The notes under the pieces are model-generated. The model saw nothing but the letters and a program-made list of their open reading frames with translations, did not search any database and was not told the origin of the DNA. From an uncultured Loktanella sp. (GTDB taxonomy: Bacteria > Pseudomonadota > Alphaproteobacteria > Rhodobacterales > Rhodobacteraceae): a stretch of DNA of 27,474 nucleotides. The stretch spans positions 1 to 27,474 of the forward strand of contig CAJXTP010000009.1 in the NCBI GenBank assembly GCA_913061335.1, in the 5' to 3' direction. Numbering within the stretch: the stretch's first letter is position 1; each line of letters opens with the position of its first letter. Both the position numbers and the translations under genes were made by a program. Positions 16,655 to 24,344 of the stretch are shown one piece after another.

Positions 16655-16669
16655 TGAAAAACGATTTCA
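16655..16669. promoter_or_regulatory. Candidate BhcR operator 2 upstream of bhcA
   Basis: TGAAAAACGATTTCA repeats the TGAA-N7-TTCA pattern, with a 5-bp arm TGAAA/TTTCA. Its centre is 72 bp from operator 1, close to seven helical turns. A plausible -10 box TATAGT lies at 16676-16681, so this dyad would cover the -35 position of the bhcA promoter. A strong AAGGAG ribosome site precedes bhcA at 16720-16725. Confidence 0.6.
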
Positions 16670-16731
16670 AAAAAGTATAGTTCAGGCCCGCTTTGGTCTA
16701 AAACAAATCAACACCAAATAAGGAGACCGCT

Positions 16732-17898
16732 ATGAGCTTTCAAAATCCGGTATTCATCCCTGGCCCAACCAACATGCCAGAGGCCATTCGTCAGGCCTGC
16801 TATATGCCGACAATTGATCATCGGTCGCCGATGTTTGGCAAAATCTTGCACCCCGTCCTCGCTGGTGTTCGCAAGGTTCTGAAATCGGAAACGGCGCATA
16901 TCTTTATTTTCCCATCCACGGGCACAGGCGGCTGGGAAACCACGCTGACCAACACATTGTCCGCTGGTGACAAGGTTCTGGTCGCGCGCAACGGCATGTT
17001 CAGCCACCGCTGGATCGACATGTGCCAGCGCCACGGCCTAGACACCCAAATTGTTGAAACCCAATGGGGTCACGGCCTGCCCGCCGATGAATATGAGGCG
17101 ATTTTGAAGGCTGACACCAGCCACACGATCAAGGCGGTGTTGGCGACGCACAATGAAACAGCCACTGGTGTGAAATCCGACATCGCCGCTGTGCGCCGCG
17201 CACTTGATGCAGCTGGCCACCCAGCGATGTTGTTCGTTGATGGGGTATCTTCGATTGGATCGATGGATTTCCGCATGGACGAATGGGGCGTTGATGTTGC
17301 TGTCACTGGGTCGCAAAAGGGCTTTATGCTGCCTGCTGGTTTGGCCATTGTTGGCTTTTCTGCCAAAGCACGCGCCGCAGTTGATACAGCCACCCTGCCG
17401 CGCACATTTTTCGATATCCGCGACATGGAAGCGGGTTATGCAAACAATGCGTACCCTTATACCCCGCCAGTTGGCCTGATGAACGGCCTTAAACTGTCGC
17501 TGGAAATGATCGAAGCGGAGGGCTTGGAGAACGTCTTTGCCCGCCACACGCGCATCGCTACTGGCGTACGGCTTGCTGTAAAAGCATGGGGTCTGGAAAT
17601 GTGCGCCGCGTCCCCTGAAGTCTATTCCGACAGCGTATCTGCGATCAAAACTCCTGACGGGTTCAATGCCACAGATATCGTGACTGTTGCTGCCGAAAAA
17701 TACGGCATGGCATTTGGCGTGGGCTTGGGCGAGGTCGCGGGCAAAGTATTCCGCATTGGCCATCTTGGCATGCTGACAGATGCGATGATGCTGTCGGGGT
17801 TAAGCGTCGCCGAAATGGTCATGGTTGATCTGGGCCTTGATATCAAACTCGGCTCTGGCGTTGCTGCCGCCCAAGAATTTTATCGGCACAGCGCATAA
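16732..17898 (+). CDS. bhcA: L-aspartate:glyoxylate aminotransferase (BhcA)
   Basis: PLP enzyme that moves the amino group of aspartate to glyoxylate, giving glycine and oxaloacetate, the entry step of the beta-hydroxyaspartate cycle. It is a 388-residue fold-type I class V aminotransferase of the serine-glyoxylate/AGXT type. The N-terminal FIPGPTNMPEAIR, the PLP-phosphate loop STGTGGWE, Asp170 in LFVDGVSS and the Schiff-base Lys196 in VTGSQKGFMLP are all present. ATG 16732 follows a strong AAGGAG. It leads the bhcABCD operon, with 13 bases before bhcB, and probably has the operator dyads described upstream. The class V fold alone would also fit serine-glyoxylate aminotransferase; the four-gene context decides. 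Confidence 0.94.
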   Translation: MSFQNPVFIPGPTNMPEAIRQACYMPTIDHRSPMFGKILHPVLAGVRKVLKSETAHIFIFPSTGTGGWETTLTNTLSAGDKVLVARNGMFSHRWIDMCQRHGLDTQIVETQWGHGLPADEYEAILKADTSHTIKAVLATHNETATGVKSDIAAVRRALDAAGHPAMLFVDGVSSIGSMDFRMDEWGVDVAVTGSQKGFMLPAGLAIVGFSAKARAAVDTATLPRTFFDIRDMEAGYANNAYPYTPPVGLMNGLKLSLEMIEAEGLENVFARHTRIATGVRLAVKAWGLEMCAASPEVYSDSVSAIKTPDGFNATDIVTVAAEKYGMAFGVGLGEVAGKVFRIGHLGMLTDAMMLSGLSVAEMVMVDLGLDIKLGSGVAAAQEFYRHSA

Positions 17899-17911
17899 AG
17901 GATACCAGCAG

Positions 17912-18862
17912 ATGTATATCCCCACCTATGATGATATGTTGACCGCCCACGCGCGGATCAAACCGTATATTCACCGCACACCGGTGCGCACCTCGAACTT
18001 CCTGAATGAACTGACTGGTGCGCAGTTATTCTTTAAGTGTGAAAACTTTCAGGAACCAGGTGCTTTCAAGGTACGCGGTGCCAGCAATGCCGTTTTCGGT
18101 TTGGATGACGAACAAGCAAAGATGGGTGTGGCCACGCATTCGTCTGGCAATCACGCATCCTGCCTTAGCTATGCCGCCAATAGGCGCGGAATTCCGTGTA
18201 ATGTCGTCATGCCAAGCACCGCGCCACAGGCCAAAAAGGACACTGTGCGTCGGTATGGCGGCCAGATCACCGAATGCGAGCCGTCGACCACATCACGCGA
18301 AGAAACATTTGCCAAGGTGCAAGCGGCAACGGGCGGTAATTTTGTTCACCCCTACAATGATCCTCGCGTCATCGCGGGTCAGGGCACTTGCGCCAAAGAG
18401 TTCATCGAACAGACAGACGGGCTTGATATCGTCATGGCACCGATAGGCGGTGGCGGCATGATTTCAGGCACCTGTCTGACCCTGTCAAACCTCGCGCCAG
18501 AAGTGCAGATCATCGCAGCCGAACCCGAACAAGCCGACGATGCTTACCGCAGCTTCAAGGCAGGCTATATCATCGCCGATGATGCGCCCAAGACGATCGC
18601 TGATGGCCTGTTGGTTCCGCTTAAGGACCTGACTTGGCATTTTGTGTCCAAACATGTCACCGATATTCTAACCGCATCCGAGGAAGACATCATCGACGCG
18701 ATGAAGCTTACTTGGAAACATTTACGCATCGTGATGGAGGCCAGCAGCGCAGTGCCGCTTGCGACCATCCTTAAAAACAAAGACCGGTTCGCGGGTAAGC
18801 GGGTCGGCATCATTATTACCGGCGGGAATGTCGATCTTGACCTTCTGCCTTGGCTTAAGTGA
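17912..18862 (+). CDS. bhcB: Beta-hydroxyaspartate dehydratase (BhcB)
   Basis: PLP-dependent dehydratase that turns erythro-beta-hydroxyaspartate into iminosuccinate. It is a fold-type II serine/threonine dehydratase-like protein of 316 residues. The Schiff-base lysine is Lys53 in EPGAFKVRGASNA, the substrate loop is SSGNHASCLS, and the phosphate-binding glycine loop is PIGGGGMISG. The start ATG 17912 has AAGGA at 17898-17902 and gives the normal N terminus; a longer frame from 17825 only overlaps bhcA. It is 10 bases ahead of bhcC. Without context it could be called threonine dehydratase or serine racemase; the neighbours make BhcB far more likely. Confidence 0.94.
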   Translation: MYIPTYDDMLTAHARIKPYIHRTPVRTSNFLNELTGAQLFFKCENFQEPGAFKVRGASNAVFGLDDEQAKMGVATHSSGNHASCLSYAANRRGIPCNVVMPSTAPQAKKDTVRRYGGQITECEPSTTSREETFAKVQAATGGNFVHPYNDPRVIAGQGTCAKEFIEQTDGLDIVMAPIGGGGMISGTCLTLSNLAPEVQIIAAEPEQADDAYRSFKAGYIIADDAPKTIADGLLVPLKDLTWHFVSKHVTDILTASEEDIIDAMKLTWKHLRIVMEASSAVPLATILKNKDRFAGKRVGIIITGGNVDLDLLPWLK

Positions 18863-18872
18863 GGAAACACCG

Positions 18873-20036
18873 ATGAACACACATGTAAATCTCGACGACT
18901 TCGACGTTGGCTATGACATCCCTGCAAAACCGGGCATGTTAGAGGCGGAAATCCAGACGCCCTGTCTGATCCTTGATCTTGATGCGCTGGAACGCAACGT
19001 CAAGAAAATGGGCGACTACGCAAAAGCCAACGGGATGCGTCACCGCGCCCACGGCAAGATGCACAAATCCGTCGACGTGCTAAAGCTACAGCAAGAGATG
19101 GGCGCCGCCATCGGCGTGTGCTGCCAGAAGGTATCCGAGGCAGAAGTATTTGCGCGCGGCGGAATCAAGGATGTGATGGTTTCTAACCAAGTCACCGAAC
19201 CTGCCAAGATCAAGCGCTTGGCTGACATGCCCAAATTTGGTTGCCGCGTTCTGGTCTGTGTTGACGATCCTGAAAACGTCAAAGCCTTGTCAGACGCTGC
19301 TGTTGCGGCCGGCACCCAGATCGAAGCGCTTGTCGAAATCGACTGCGGCGCTGGCCGTTGTGGGGTGAACACATCCCAAGACGTCGTGCGCATTGCCAAG
19401 CTGATCGATGCGGCTCCGGGTCTTAAGTTCGCGGGCATCCAAGCCTACCAAGGCGCGATGCAACACATGGACCTGTACACCGACCGCGAAGCAAAATTGA
19501 ACACAGCAATCGCCCAAGTTGGCGACGCGGTTCAGGCGCTTAAGTCCCAAGATCTGGACTGTGACATCGTTGGTGGTGGCGGCACAGGATCGTATTACTT
19601 TGAAAGCAACTCAAACGTTTTCAACGAACTGCAGTGTGGATCTTATGCGTTCATGGATGCTGACTATGGCCGTATCCTCGACAAAGACGGCAAGCGGATC
19701 GACGACGGCGAATGGGAAAACGCGCTGTTCCTTTTGACCACCGTGATGAGCCATTCCAAGGCCGATAAAGCCATCGTTGACGCGGGCCTAAAAGCCCAAT
19801 CCGTCGATTCTGGCTTGCCAGTCGTCTATGGCCGCGATGACGTCGAATACGTCAAATGTTCTGACGAGCATGGCATCGTTGCCGACCCTGATGGCGTGTT
19901 GAAAGTGAACGACAAACTGAAATTGGTTCCCGGTCACTGCGATCCAACATGCAACGTGCACGACTGGTACGTCGGTGTACGAGGCGGCAAAGTCGAAACA
20001 GTTTGGCCCGTGTCCGCACGCGGCAAAGCCTACTAA
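18873..20036 (+). CDS. bhcC: Beta-hydroxyaspartate aldolase (BhcC)
   Basis: PLP aldolase that condenses glycine with glyoxylate to form erythro-beta-hydroxyaspartate. The 387-residue protein belongs to the D-threonine aldolase-like fold-type III family: an alanine-racemase-like barrel with Lys62 in RHRAHGKMHKS as the probable PLP lysine, and a C-terminal beta domain ending near WPVSARGKAY. The PGHCDPTCNVHDW segment holds the His and Asp/Cys residues expected at the divalent-metal site. The GGGGTGSYY loop probably binds the PLP phosphate. GAGGAAA precedes ATG 18873; the frame upstream of that overlaps bhcB. It is third in the operon, and 78 bases separate it from bhcD. Confidence 0.94.
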   Translation: MNTHVNLDDFDVGYDIPAKPGMLEAEIQTPCLILDLDALERNVKKMGDYAKANGMRHRAHGKMHKSVDVLKLQQEMGAAIGVCCQKVSEAEVFARGGIKDVMVSNQVTEPAKIKRLADMPKFGCRVLVCVDDPENVKALSDAAVAAGTQIEALVEIDCGAGRCGVNTSQDVVRIAKLIDAAPGLKFAGIQAYQGAMQHMDLYTDREAKLNTAIAQVGDAVQALKSQDLDCDIVGGGGTGSYYFESNSNVFNELQCGSYAFMDADYGRILDKDGKRIDDGEWENALFLLTTVMSHSKADKAIVDAGLKAQSVDSGLPVVYGRDDVEYVKCSDEHGIVADPDGVLKVNDKLKLVPGHCDPTCNVHDWYVGVRGGKVETVWPVSARGKAY

Positions 20037-20047
20037 ACAAACCTGGC

Positions 20048-20080
20048 GGAGGCTGGCAAAACGTCTTTTTGATAGCCTCC
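20048..20080 (+). other. Stem-loop in the bhcC-bhcD gap
   Basis: GGAGGCT (20048-20054) and AGCCTCC (20074-20080) can pair across a 19-base loop in the 78-base gap. There is no directly adjoining T-run (six T lie 15 bases on), so it does not look like an ordinary terminator. It could stabilise or partly attenuate the transcript between bhcC and bhcD. Confidence 0.35.
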
Positions 20081-20114
20081 CATGGTATGCCCAAATTTTT
20101 TATGGAGCCCAAAT

Positions 20115-21080
20115 ATGCTGATTGTCCCCGAGCGCGAAATCGCTGATCTGTTGACCCGCGATGCGTCTTTTGACGCTGTTGAAAAAGTGTTTGCTGCGAT
20201 GGCGGCGGGCGATGCCTACAATTTTCCGGTAATCCGCGAAGCGATTGGCCACGAAGATGCGCTCTATGGTTTTAAGGGCGGGTTTGACGGCAAGGGGCTG
20301 ACTTTGGGTCTTAAGGCGGGCGGCTATTGGCCGAATAATTTGGAAAAACGCCAGTTGATCAACCACCAATCCACGGTGTTCCTGTTCGATCCTGATACCG
20401 GCAAGGTTGCGGCGATGGTTGGCGGCAACTATCTGACTGCCTTGCGCACAGCGGCGGCGTCTTCGGTGTCGATCAAACATCTCGCCCGCAAAGACGCAAA
20501 GGTCATGGGCATGATTGGTGCAGGTCACCAAGCAACGTTCCAACTTCGCGCCGCACTTGAACAACGCCAGTTCGAAAAAGTCATCGGCTGGAACTACCAT
20601 CCAGAAATGCTGCCAAACATCGAAAAGGTCGCAAACGAGGCAGGTGTTCCTTTCGAGGCAGTCCCGCTGGAAGGCATGGTCGAAGCCGATGTTGTAATCT
20701 CAATCACGTCTACATTCGCGCCGACTGTTATGTCTGATCACATCTCTGCAGGCACGCACATCGCCTGCATGGGAACCGATACCAAGGGCAAGCAAGAGGT
20801 CGAAACTGCCCTGCTCGCGCGCGCCACCGTGTTCACCGACGAGGTCGCACAATCGGTGTCTATCGGCGAGGCGCAGCACGCAATTGCCGAGGGCTTGATC
20901 AATGTGTCCGACGTCCACCAGATTGGCGCGGTCATCAACGGCACCCACGCAGGCCGCACGTCAGACGATGAAATCACGATGTTTGACGGCACAGGCGTTG
21001 GGCTTCAAGATCTGGCCGTTGCAGCTGCAGTCGTCGATCTAGCCGTCGCCAAGGGCATCGCTATTGAGGTCGATTTTTAA
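20115..21080 (+). CDS. bhcD: Iminosuccinate reductase (BhcD)
   Basis: NAD(P)H-dependent reductase that converts iminosuccinate to L-aspartate and closes the cycle. It is a 321-residue member of the ornithine cyclodeaminase/mu-crystallin family. Conserved GGNYLTALRTAAAS lies near residue 105, and the Rossmann motif GMIGAGHQA follows at about 140-148. Further family sequence includes VVISITSTFAPT and THIACMGTDTKGKQEV. GGAG at 20104-20107 supports ATG 20115; the in-frame ATG at 20082 lacks a good site and adds an unusual leader. It is the last operon gene and is followed by a strong terminator. By family alone it could be an ornithine cyclodeaminase or ketimine reductase; the bhc context settles it. 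Confidence 0.93.
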   Translation: MLIVPEREIADLLTRDASFDAVEKVFAAMAAGDAYNFPVIREAIGHEDALYGFKGGFDGKGLTLGLKAGGYWPNNLEKRQLINHQSTVFLFDPDTGKVAAMVGGNYLTALRTAAASSVSIKHLARKDAKVMGMIGAGHQATFQLRAALEQRQFEKVIGWNYHPEMLPNIEKVANEAGVPFEAVPLEGMVEADVVISITSTFAPTVMSDHISAGTHIACMGTDTKGKQEVETALLARATVFTDEVAQSVSIGEAQHAIAEGLINVSDVHQIGAVINGTHAGRTSDDEITMFDGTGVGLQDLAVAAAVVDLAVAKGIAIEVDF

Positions 21081-21104
21081 TCAACTTCCCAACCCACAAT
21101 TTAG

Positions 21105-21138
21105 AAAGCCCGTTGTGTAATACCGCGGGCTTTTTTTT
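21105..21138 (+). terminator. Rho-independent terminator of bhcABCD
   Basis: AAAGCCCG (21105-21112) pairs with CGGGCTTT (21126-21133) across a 13-base loop and runs into eight T residues (21131-21138). It begins 25 bases after the bhcD stop codon. Confidence 0.9.
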
Positions 21139-21327
21139 GTGCGACTACTGGTCCAGTTATGCGCGAGTTTTCGGAATGTCGTAACATCGCAACGGTCATT
21201 ATGAATTATTGTAACGACACGCAAAGTGGGTAGCATCAAACAACCAAAGGTAGATATTCAAATTTTAGCGATCGAGGCTTTCCAACAAGGATCGGACGCG
21301 TTGCCACAGTAATTTTAAGGACCAAAA

Positions 21328-21786
21328 ATGATTCAACTTAGCAATCCATTGCCACGTGCGTACACCTTTCTTGGCCAAAAATGCATATTTGCAAGTGTCT
21401 TAGTATTGACTGGCTGCGTCGGGTTGCCCGGTCCATCAGTACCATTCAAACCGGGAATGAACTTGACCGCCGCCAGATCAGCCGTGCGGTCATGCGAACA
21501 CTTTGCGCCCAACGGTGGAACCAATGCCCTAACAGGGAGCTATTTCGCTGGGGCCCTTTTGGGTGGTCTCGTTCTTGGCCCTGCTATCGTCGCATCAAAC
21601 CACGGTAATATTCGTGCCAACGGAGAAGCCAACGCAGTTGACAAATGTCTTGCTGAGCACGGCTATATACGCCGTGATTTAACACCAAATGAAATCCGCG
21701 CCTTGGATGCAGCCGGCAGAAATCGACGCGGACCGTTGCTGGACCACTTTATCGGTGGCGGAACACTTGCAACCTTCTCAGGCTGA
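21328..21786 (+). CDS. Small lipoprotein of unknown function
   Basis: A 152-residue protein of no family I can name. A basic, hydrophobic N terminus ends in a lipobox VLTGC (acylated Cys near residue 30), so export and lipidation are likely. The mature part has a glycine/alanine-rich hydrophobic segment (about 70-90: SYFAGALLGGLVLGPAIVAS), which could be a glycine-zipper or a membrane helix. Two further Cys residues (in VRSCEHF and DKCLAEHGY) could form a disulfide in the periplasm. AAGGA precedes ATG 21328. The DNA from 21139 to 21327 carries only its probable promoter; I recognise no site there. It is convergent with the LuxR gene, 11 bases apart. Confidence 0.7.
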   Translation: MIQLSNPLPRAYTFLGQKCIFASVLVLTGCVGLPGPSVPFKPGMNLTAARSAVRSCEHFAPNGGTNALTGSYFAGALLGGLVLGPAIVASNHGNIRANGEANAVDKCLAEHGYIRRDLTPNEIRALDAAGRNRRGPLLDHFIGGGTLATFSG

Positions 21787-21797
21787 GGCCGTTTAAC

Positions 21798-22307
21798 CTA
21801 GACTGCGCGCGCGGGTTGGGGATAATCGCTATCAGCACGGCTGATAAGTTCGTCAATAAAAAGGCTCAATAGCTGCGTGCGGCCCGAGACATTCGCTTTG
21901 CGGTAAATTGCATTTGTCTGCGCCTTGATCGTGCCCTCGCTTACGTCGCGCAGGTCCGCCATTTCCGATGTGGACATGCCCTTGATCGCAAATAATGCGA
22001 CGTCACGTTCTGCCGGCGTCAGCGCCCATGTGGTGAAATATTCGTCCAACACCTCCATGAAGGCACCCGAAGCAAGGCGCAATTGGTCTTCAATCTGCGT
22101 ATTTCGCGCCATGATTTTGCGCAGCAAAAGGACCCCCAAAAGGACTCCTAGAAAAAGCCCAACAGCCGCGCCGATTTCAATGAGTTCGTAGATATGCCAG
22201 CTGACAGGTGCAAATCCGAATATGGACGAAAAGATCGTCGACAAAAAGAATGTCGCACAAACAAGCTGTACCAGCACGATAGTGATGATGTACCAACGGT
22301 TTAACAC
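21798..22307 (-). CDS. Membrane-anchored LuxR-type regulator
   Basis: Predicted DNA-binding protein tethered to the inner membrane, 169 residues. Two hydrophobic segments (about 5-28 and 41-64) are followed by a short helical linker and a C-terminal LuxR/GerE helix-turn-helix (about 94-155). The HTH has LTPAERDVALFAIKGMSTSE, then SEGTIKAQTNAIYRKANV, the recognition helix with the conserved turn. There is no receiver or autoinducer domain, so any signal must be sensed by the membrane or short loop part. The start is GTG 22307 with a weak GAGA site. It lies 31 bases after the stop of the poly-aspartate protein gene on the same strand, probably one transcript. The target genes are unknown. Confidence 0.85.
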   Translation of the reverse strand: MLNRWYIITIVLVQLVCATFFLSTIFSSIFGFAPVSWHIYELIEIGAAVGLFLGVLLGVLLLRKIMARNTQIEDQLRLASGAFMEVLDEYFTTWALTPAERDVALFAIKGMSTSEMADLRDVSEGTIKAQTNAIYRKANVSGRTQLLSLFIDELISRADSDYPQPARAV

Positions 22308-22338
22308 TCAGATTTTCTCTGGACGGCCAGATCGAAAA

Positions 22339-22773
22339 TTAGTCATCCTCGTCATCCTCGTCATCCTCGTCATCCTCGTCGTCATCATCATCATCATCGT
22401 CGTCGTCATCATCATCATCGTCGTCGTCATCGTCGTCATCATCGTCATCGTCGTCGTCATCGTCGTCATCGTCGTCGACGAAATCGTCTGCTCTTGTTCG
22501 GACACTTACCCCTGGTGTAGTATCTTCATCTCCCTCAAGGGTTTCAATTTCATCCCTTAGGAGCTCGCCAGTGATCGTATCATAGATCGCTTCAAATTTA
22601 ACGCCGTTTGCGATCGCTTCAATCTTAACTTGGTTCGGACTGTTTGTAACTTCAATCCGGAAATAGCCCTGCGCTTGCAACTGCTGGATGACTTGATCTG
22701 CAACGGATTGGGCATGCCCTACGTTTGCGACCATTGCGAGCGCGGCTGTTGTAGAAAGTAAAAAGGTCTTCAT
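22339..22773 (-). CDS. Secreted PepSY-like protein with poly-aspartate tail
   Basis: A 144-residue exported protein. ATG 22773 has AGGAG a few bases upstream and starts a Sec signal peptide (MKTFLLSTTAALAMVANVGHAQ, cleavage likely after AHA-like GHA). Residues about 24-75 look like a PepSY-type domain: an amphipathic helix QVIQQLQAQGYFRIEV, then a two-strand unit ending AIYDTITGELLRDE. A short acidic linker leads into 33 consecutive Asp residues and then four EDD units, 45 residues with 41 Asp and 4 Glu and no other residue type. Such a tail is expected to be disordered and to bind Ca2+ or other cations. It is the probable first gene before the membrane LuxR regulator. The PepSY match is modest; the tail is certain from the sequence. 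Confidence 0.78.
   Translation of the reverse strand: MKTFLLSTTAALAMVANVGHAQSVADQVIQQLQAQGYFRIEVTNSPNQVKIEAIANGVKFEAIYDTITGELLRDEIETLEGDEDTTPGVSVRTRADDFVDDDDDDDDDDDDDDDDDDDDDDDDDDDDDDDDDEDDEDDEDDEDD
22342..22476 (-). repeat. Aspartate-coding triplet repeat
   Basis: In 135 bases of GAT/GAC triplets, 33 Asp codons mix the two synonyms irregularly. Four exact tandem copies of GAGGATGAC (22342-22377 on the plus strand) encode the EDD units. The mixture of synonyms shows the tract is not a simple one-triplet expansion and hints that the amino-acid run is under selection. Tract length may vary by slippage or assembly error. Confidence 0.95.
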
Positions 22774-22926
22774 TTCGTTTCTCCTGATCAAATGCATGAA
22801 AGCACGCGAAGCGCTTCATATCTGCCAAGCCAAGCATTTTTGCTGGAGTCCGTTAATAGAGAAAAGGTTGATATTTGTGTACATAAACCAAAGTTTATGA
22901 CCTGTACGGCAGCGAAGACCACACGC

Positions 22927-22952
22927 AAAAGGGCGCCCCAACCGGAGCGCCC
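22927..22952 (-). terminator. Rho-independent terminator of the urate operon
   Basis: On the minus strand GGGCGC (22952-22947) pairs with GCGCCC (22936-22931) across a 10-base loop and is followed by four T residues (A at 22927-22930). It lies about 70 bases after the stop codon of the NCS2 permease gene. The rest of 22774-23023 holds the upstream region of the poly-aspartate gene; I see no gene in it. Confidence 0.7.
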
Positions 22953-23023
22953 ATTTGTTGTTCACATTGTTAGGCTTGGTCGAACAGCAAGCCTTTGCTG
23001 TCGCCAAACCCGTCGATCAAACG

Positions 23024-24340
23024 TTAAGCTGCTTCTTCGTCTGGAAGGATCAGGTTAAGGATAATCGCCATCAGCGCAGTTGGCGCAACAGCAGACGTGG
23101 CCAAAACTTTGATCACACCCGGCAGGTACTGAACAGCAGACGGCACAAGGTTCAGACCTAGACCGAATGCAAGCGATACAGCAATGATGATCATGTTGCG
23201 ACGTGTCATCGGAACATCAACCAACATGTTCAGACCAGCAGCAGCAACCATACCGAACATCACGATCACGCCGCCACCAAGAACCGGCAAAGGCATGGAT
23301 GCGATCACAGCGCCGACCTTTGGGATCAGGCCGCAAACGATCATGATGATACCAGCGATAGTCACAACGTGACGGCTCATGATACCTGTCATACCGACGA
23401 TACCAACGTTCTGGCTGAACGACGTGTTTGGCAATCCGCCAAAGACGCCAGCAACAGCTGTTCCCAGACCGTCAGCATATGTTGCACCAGCGATTTCTGC
23501 GTCAGTTGCTTCGCGCTGCGCGCCTGCTTTGGCTGTCGCGGATGCGTCACCAACAGTTTCAATCGCAGATACGATCGATACTAATGTCACGGCAATCACA
23601 GCGCCCAGGTTAAACTCAAAACCATATGGCAGCGGTGTGATCGATGTGACCCATGCCGCTTTGCCAACGGAAGCAAAGCTTACCATGCCCATTGCAAATG
23701 CCAGCGCATAGCCCGCCAACAGTCCGATCAGGATAGCTGCGTTTGACAGTGGACCTTTGACAAAGAACTTCAACGCCAGCGATACGATGACCACCGTCAA
23801 CGCAACTGACCAATGCTTCAGCGAGCCAAAGCTTTCAGCTGCCATTTGGAAGTCTGCTGCACCACCGGCTGCGTATTTGATCGCAACGGGAATAAGGTAA
23901 AGACCAATCGCAAGGATCACGAGACCGATCACAAGTGGCGGGAACAAGAAACGTAAACGGTGGATCACTGCACCCAGTGCAAAATGCACCAAGCCGCCAA
24001 TGATACAAGCAGTCAGCGCGACGCCCATACCCATTGTTGCTGCAATACCTGCAAGCACACCAACAAACGCAAAGCTTGTACCCTGCATGATTGGCAAACG
24101 CGCACCAATTGGACCCATTCCGATCGTCTGAAACAATGTCGCAATACCAGCAAACAGCATGGCCATCTGGATCAGATAAATCTGCTCTGTTCCGCCAAAA
24201 GCAAGACCAGCAGCACCTGCGACGATGATGGATGGTGTGACGTTTGAGGCGAACATCGCCAGCACGTGCTGAAGCCCAAGCGGAATCGCTTGGGCTATTG
24301 GCGGCGTCACATTCGGATCGCTATAGTTAATGTCAGTCAT
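23024..24340 (-). CDS. NCS2 family nucleobase permease, probably urate/xanthine
   Basis: Inner-membrane proton-linked transporter of 438 residues and about 12-14 hydrophobic segments. It belongs to nucleobase:cation symporter family 2: the N-terminal GLQHVLAMFASNVTPSIIVAGAAGL, the substrate-site region of the SFAFVGVLAG helix, and TSFSQNVGIVGMTGIMSR near residues 305-320, with the QN-x-G family motif. ATG 24340 has AAGGGA as its ribosome site, lying within the end of the allA gene. The gap from the allA stop is 4 bases, so it is the last gene of the puuE-uraD/allA operon. A urate or xanthine substrate is inferred from these neighbours; sequence alone does not separate them from uracil carriers. 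Confidence 0.9.
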   Translation of the reverse strand: MTDINYSDPNVTPPIAQAIPLGLQHVLAMFASNVTPSIIVAGAAGLAFGGTEQIYLIQMAMLFAGIATLFQTIGMGPIGARLPIMQGTSFAFVGVLAGIAATMGMGVALTACIIGGLVHFALGAVIHRLRFLFPPLVIGLVILAIGLYLIPVAIKYAAGGAADFQMAAESFGSLKHWSVALTVVIVSLALKFFVKGPLSNAAILIGLLAGYALAFAMGMVSFASVGKAAWVTSITPLPYGFEFNLGAVIAVTLVSIVSAIETVGDASATAKAGAQREATDAEIAGATYADGLGTAVAGVFGGLPNTSFSQNVGIVGMTGIMSRHVVTIAGIIMIVCGLIPKVGAVIASMPLPVLGGGVIVMFGMVAAAGLNMLVDVPMTRRNMIIIAVSLAFGLGLNLVPSAVQYLPGVIKVLATSAVAPTALMAIILNLILPDEEAA

Positions 24341-24344
24341 TTCG

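Noticed and set aside
17038..17763. 241-codon ORF antisense to bhcA
   Set aside because: Shadow of a well-supported aminotransferase gene, with no recognisable domain or ribosome site.
22342..22476. Repeat tract as a CRISPR array or satellite
   Set aside because: There are no spacers; it is in-frame coding sequence of only GAT, GAC and GAG triplets.
22222..22560. Plus-strand ORF coding long Ile/Val runs opposite the poly-aspartate tract
   Set aside because: It is the complement of the GAT/GAC repeat. The minus frame has a signal peptide, ribosome site and conserved-looking domain; the plus frame has none.
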